Shown in pieces: positions 60,301 through 64,000 of a stretch of 64,000 bases of DNA (its first letter is position 1; every line of letters begins with the position of its first letter). Under the pieces are notes generated by a model. It was not told the origin of the DNA, searched no databases, and was given only the letters and a program-made list of their open reading frames with translations. The position numbers were made by a program, and so were the translations under genes. This DNA comes from Begonia masoniana. Lineage: Eukaryota; Streptophyta; Magnoliopsida; Cucurbitales; Begoniaceae. The stretch is from contig CM039514.1 in assembly GCA_022432975.1 (NCBI GenBank), forward strand, positions 12,632,810-12,696,809. Reading direction: 5' to 3'.

Positions 60301-63300
60301 GGTTCCACTAGTGAAAGTCTTATGGCGCAATCAGAACATGGAGGAGACAACTTGGGAACGCCAGCAAGACATGATGGAACAACATCCGGAGTTATTCAGG
60401 TACTGAATTTTGAGGACAAAATTCTTTTAAGGGGGGTAGATTGTAGCACCCGGCCCTATCGAACCAGCTCTTTTATTATTAATAAAATACACTTTATTAG
60501 TCAATAAATTAAGTAGGGTTATTAAATAACTTGGCAAAGGGCATTAGAGTAAATTGCAATTTTCAAAGAGTGGCTAACGTATTTAAGGGAAGAGGGTTGC
60601 GTTTAATGCACTGTAGCCGCCACCATTTCATACCATTTCCTCTTCGGGTTTCAGCTCAGGCAGACGAGCTCTCTAGGCGATCTTCCTCGTGAGATTCACC
60701 TTCGACCTAGGTAAGTTTTCCATTCATCTTCTCGATATTATAGTGAGTAGATAGCGGGAGTGCAATGCGTGTGTAACTTGGTGAATGCTGTGAGTGAGCT
60801 GAGTTCGAGTTTAGTGCTGAACCAAGAATGTGCGATGGCCCGAAGTTCTAAGCTAGCTCCTTAGATTCGTGAATGGTGTGGGATGAGATTTAGTGAAGTT
60901 CTGATTAGTGTTCTGTTTATGACACTAGGTGAACAGGGCTTTCAAGTAGTTGAAACCGAGCGATTTCCAGGAGACCAGGTAAGTAGAGTTTGTTTGTGCC
61001 TTCGGGCCTACATCACAAAACAGTAGGATTAATGTATGTTCGTGTGCTTATTTCCAGTTGTCATGCATCATATTTTGAAATGTACGAAAATGAATTTACA
61101 TGATTTTGAATCGGCAAGGAATGAACAGATTGAAACAGTACGTGAAGCAGATTTGCTGTTAAGGGAATTAATCCAACCCTTAATGAGCCAGTGGATTGAG
61201 GTTTTGGGAAAAGTGATCCGCTTCCCAATCCGACAGGGGGATCTGAACAGTTATGAGTATCAGATTTGCTGTTAGGGGAATTAATCCAACCCTTAACGAG
61301 CCAGTCGATATTTATACTTTGGGAGAAATGATCCAACTCCCAATTTCACAGGGGGATCTGTACAGAAACGATGAATATGCAACTGAGATGAGAAAAGTAG
61401 AAACTGCATGTTTAGGAATTTATGATTCAGTATTTCATTTCACTATTGCTTTACTTGCTTAGCATTAGGCTAATAGATGAGTTTTGTGATGTAGGTGAGA
61501 AGCTTTAGCAGGTGTGTTTACTGAGTTCACAGAAGGCTAGTTGGGTTGGAGGAGTGCATCCACACAATGTTCTGGCAGCTGATGGGGCAGTTTAATTGAT
61601 GTCTGTTGGAGTGAAGGTTTTATTATCAATGCTTTATTTTAGATGGATCGAGTTTTCATAACAGTAGTGATTTCAGTGTTTTGAACAAATTGAGTTTTAT
61701 TATTTGATAATGGCATTCCGCTGAGGTTTGAAGATTTGCACTTGTTGGATTTTAAGCAATACATGGGTTTGAATCCTTTTCTGAGTGATTTCAGTAAGGC
61801 AAATAGATTCTTTTTCATAAATGGAGTTATATTGTATAATTAGGAGTAGCCAGAATGTCGCCCTGAATCTATCGGAAGATGGGATGTGTTTTGTTATCTG
61901 TCGGTAGATGCATTCTATCGGCAGAAGTTGAGTAGTTTGAACCTACCGGAAGGAGATGTCTATCGGTAGGTGTATCCAAATTTCTATCGGATGATGTCTT
62001 CAGTAAAGGCATCGGAAGATGTAGCCTTATTTCTATCGATAGATATAGACCCATTTCTATCGGCAGATGAAGTCATGTTGACTTCATCGGCAGTTGAAGT
62101 TGTATGTGCAGTCGTGTTGGCTTCATCGGCAGATGAAGTCATGTTGACTTCATCGGCAGATGAAGTTGTGCTGACGTCATCGGCAGATGAAGTTGCGACG
62201 TCATCGGCAGATGAATCGTGTTGACGTCATCGGCAGATGAAGTTGTGCTGACGTCATCGGCAGATGAAATTGTGTTGACGTCATCGGCAGATGAAGTTGT
62301 GTTGACGTCATCGGTAGGTGCAGCCCGCCGAGAAATGTCTTTCAGTTCCAAGTCTTCAGGTCCACGTCATCGGCAGGAGTCTTATATTTGCTGTGTCAGC
62401 TTCTTCCGTTGATTTTTTTTCCACCGGCAGATGTGGTTGTCTTTAGAGTTTTTAATAGTGTTTTGTGATTTAAACCTTTATTTCTTTTGGTCGATTTATC
62501 TCGAACATTTTATCCGATTATCCAAACACTTTATGGTTTTGTTTAACTCTAAGTTACTTAAATTAATTCCGCTGCAAAATTTTAAATTATGAATGAAGTT
62601 TTTAGTTCGTGTACGGGTTTTGTGTGACGAACCGGGTTCAGAGAATTCGGGGCGTTACACAAACACGTCATTTAGTTCTCTTTTAAAGACTTAACTTACT
62701 TCATCATTCATTTCATAAGCTAGTAGAACATCTGCATCGGGGTTTGTAGCTTGGCTAAGCGGGATGGATCCCTTGTAGGGGCCTCCGTTTTCCTCCTATA
62801 GATAGTTAATCACAGCGATAGTGAGCCTTACACTACAGCAGCAACCTTCTTCAACAAAAACAAAGATATCAAGGGAAATGAGACTGATCCAATACTAGCA
62901 AGTCAAAAATGTACCTTGCACCAATCAACACTTATAAATTCAACGTGTTTTCCTCCTGTTTGAGTGCTGTTGCTCAACTTAGCTATTCCAACAAGTTCCA
63001 GAACATCAGCTAATTTGGCACCACCCCACACAGCTGTAAGGAACTTACCATATATTACCAAGTTGAAATATATATGTATATATAGAGTAAGTCCGTATAG
63101 ATGTATTTGTCGATGCTTTCAGAAATCGTTCTTTCATTTTTTTACTCCTACCCTTTTTTTTTTATTATTTTCAAACAAGGAAAAAGAACTCAAACAAATG
63201 TGTAAGAAAGACAGAACGTCATTGCATTCTACGCCTATTATACAAAAAATTCATTCTCGAAGGGAGCTGAAAGCTCCGATTGTTAAAGCAACAAACCATT

Positions 63301-63912
63301 TCCCAGAGCAGAAACATCCCAGCCAACAACCCGAACTTTTCTGGTTTTGCTCATAGCAGTTCTTCTGTTACCAGCACACTTTGTAACCATACTCACAACT
63401 CAAGTCATGCTGACATTTTGCAATGCTTCTTTTGAATATTAACATAAGGGTTTCGTACTAAATCAGAAGAGATGCATCACAATAACACATGAATATCAGA
63501 TGATACCTGTAATGTAACTACGACATTGTACTTGGGAAGCGATCTGTCATCAACATCTGGATCTTAGAACTTTGCTCAAACACTATTCTGATGAATTAGT
63601 CATAAATAAGAATAGAGTCTTCAACAAAAAAGTATATTTTATAGAACATTATATCTAGTTACAAAACTCACTGGATATCTTTCATAGATAGCTCCTTTGG
63701 GTTGTCTAGCAAGCCAGATATGGAAACAGTATATCTGCTCAGCCAAAAAGCAGGTCGTATTAGTTCAAATTCTACTAAAAGAAAAGAGAACAAGTGTAGA
63801 CGCGGATCCGGTGATAGCTATAGAACCTATCAATGTCATCAACCACTAGAATTGGGCCATGATTTCTCTTGTAGAAAAAATCGACAGGGGTCACATAGGA
63901 TGAGACTAGGGC
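51364..63912 (-). CDS. SOX: Sulfite oxidase, 11 exons visible, 5' part cut by an LTR insertion
   Basis: Plant sulfite oxidase uses a molybdenum cofactor to oxidise sulfite to sulfate in peroxisomes and lacks the heme domain of the animal enzyme. Exons on the minus strand: 63912-63827, 63734-63672, 63543-63507, 63378-63297, 63033-62915, 62795-62700, 52886-52776, 52687-52586, 52166-52119, 51845-51630, 51480-51364. All junctions are GT-AG and keep frame; the exons total 1077 nt, 358 residues plus stop. Visible motifs: YKRNHGP; CAGNRR with the Cys that binds molybdenum in this family; [21 protein letters not shown] and [36 protein letters not shown] in the dimerisation domain. The C-terminus RRSKM ends in SKM, a plant peroxisomal targeting signal. 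One family Gly before VGWD reads Val. About 35 N-terminal residues lie beyond an LTR that begins at 63913 inside the coding exon. G3 fills the intron at 52887-62699. Confidence 0.95.
53844..54626 (+). other. Predicted two-intron leader in G3 5' LTR
   Basis: Intron 1 is 53844-54061 (CCTAG/GTAAGT ... ACACTAG), mini-exon 54062-54111 (50 nt), intron 2 is 54112-54626 (CCAG/GTAAGT, branch-like TTGCTTAGC near 54588, acceptor GATGTAG). The 3' LTR repeats this, with intron 2 at 60979-61494. Confidence 0.5.
55150..55440 (+). repeat. 27-bp minisatellite in G3 5' LTR
   Basis: Units such as TGACGTCATCGGCAGATGAA plus a variable GTTGTGC-like stretch. The 3' LTR copy (about 62017-62330) has one extra unit. 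Confidence 0.93.
55773..55783 (+). promoter_or_regulatory. G3 primer binding site
   Basis: TGGTATCAGAG, three bases after the LTR; complementary to the initiator methionine tRNA end. Confidence 0.88.
55926..60406 (+). pseudogene. G3 gag-pol polyprotein with one frameshift and one stop
   Basis: ATG 55926 opens a frame to 57545 that covers gag ([12 protein letters not shown] start of capsid near 56138), two CCHC knuckles ([14 protein letters not shown] near 56833, [14 protein letters not shown] near 56896) and protease with DSGATHS (near 57066). One T appears to be missing in the run near 57538-57542, which shifts frame. The second frame runs to the natural stop 60404 with one TGA at 58319 in a conserved Gly codon. 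It carries RT with FIDDIL (near 58072), RNase H (58490-58850), integrase HHCC (59155-59285) and DDE core, and a chromodomain-like tail (60240-60400). In the integrase, the segment normally reading QTDG reads QTDR near 59641. The chromodomain of such elements is thought to guide integration to heterochromatin. Confidence 0.95.
60429..60441 (+). promoter_or_regulatory. G3 polypurine tract
   Basis: AAGGGGGGTAGAT abuts the 3' LTR. Confidence 0.8.
60442..62659 (+). repeat. G3 3' LTR, 2218 bp
   Basis: Same as the 5' LTR except for a few substitutions, small indels and one extra minisatellite unit near 62193-62216. Confidence 0.95.
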
Positions 63913-64000
63913 TGTAACGACCCGGGAGGGATCGTCACATAATCCATATCTTTCTTAATCATTTAATTCTTATTACTCACACTCAACTCATTTTCGGCAA
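63913..64000 (-). mobile_element. Start of a G2-family LTR in reverse orientation
   Basis: Read on the minus strand, 64000-63913 matches the last 88 or so bases of the G2 LTR (38897-38984), ending GGGTCGTTACA. It lies directly against the sulfite oxidase coding sequence. The rest is outside the window. The partner of the candidate duplication AGGGC (63908-63912) should lie beyond it. Confidence 0.9.

Larger units (their letters stand above)
53575..62659 (+). mobile_element. Ty3/gypsy element G3, Tekay/Del-like, nearly intact
   Basis: TGTAGCACCC to GGGGCGTTACA, with a perfect duplication CAAAC (53570-53574 and 62660-62664). It lies in a sulfite oxidase intron, antisense to the gene. LTRs differ by only about a dozen substitutions and small indels by eye, so it is the youngest gypsy copy here. 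Two coding lesions are seen. Confidence 0.96.

Overview
The window looks like repeat-rich nuclear DNA of a flowering plant, probably a eudicot. Evidence: spliced genes with AT-rich introns, a plant peroxisomal-type sulfite oxidase, a transit-peptide-bearing bS21 ribosomal protein, Tekay/Del-type chromoviral Ty3/gypsy elements, a Sirevirus-type Ty1/copia element and a hAT transposase. I could not name the species. No rRNA, tRNA, CRISPR or bacterial-type operon was seen.

Layout. 1-9125: an old gypsy element (G1), 5' LTR cut by the window edge. 9126-13119: AT-rich spacer with a G25 tract and a possible solo LTR. 13120-14953 (minus): two-exon bS21 gene with an in-frame TAG in the conserved core. 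15040-15660: AACCG-rich MITE-like and GC-rich inverted-repeat DNA. 16123-39753: a gene-like ORF cut in two by a 22.3-kb gypsy element (G2, TSD AAAGG), whose 3' LTR was itself invaded by a Sirevirus (27854-38203). 39960-40460: GTCGACC array. 40896-42918: decayed hAT transposase. 43080-43560: array of hairpin units. 44326-45120: decayed gene with a putative plant-transposon-type domain. 45659-50215: three-level nest of MITE, solo LTR and reversed solo LTR. 51364-63912 (minus): sulfite oxidase, with a young gypsy element (G3, 53575-62659, TSD CAAAC) inside one intron and another LTR starting inside its most 5' visible coding exon at 63913.

How it fits together. The two ordinary cellular genes, bS21 and sulfite oxidase, both carry lesions as read. 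Everything else is transposon-derived. Three observations stand out. (1) The third ORF of the Sirevirus shares its layout and several blocks with the free-standing ORF that G2 split, and a third, weaker relative lies at 44326. (2) The gypsy LTRs of several diverged families share a leader layout of intron, 47-51-nt mini-exon, second intron, with a short stem-loop just after the second donor. (3) The LTRs carry minisatellites built from related words; one 18-bp word is shared, in opposite orientation, by the Sirevirus LTR and a gypsy LTR. All comparisons were made by eye; no alignment or database search was run.
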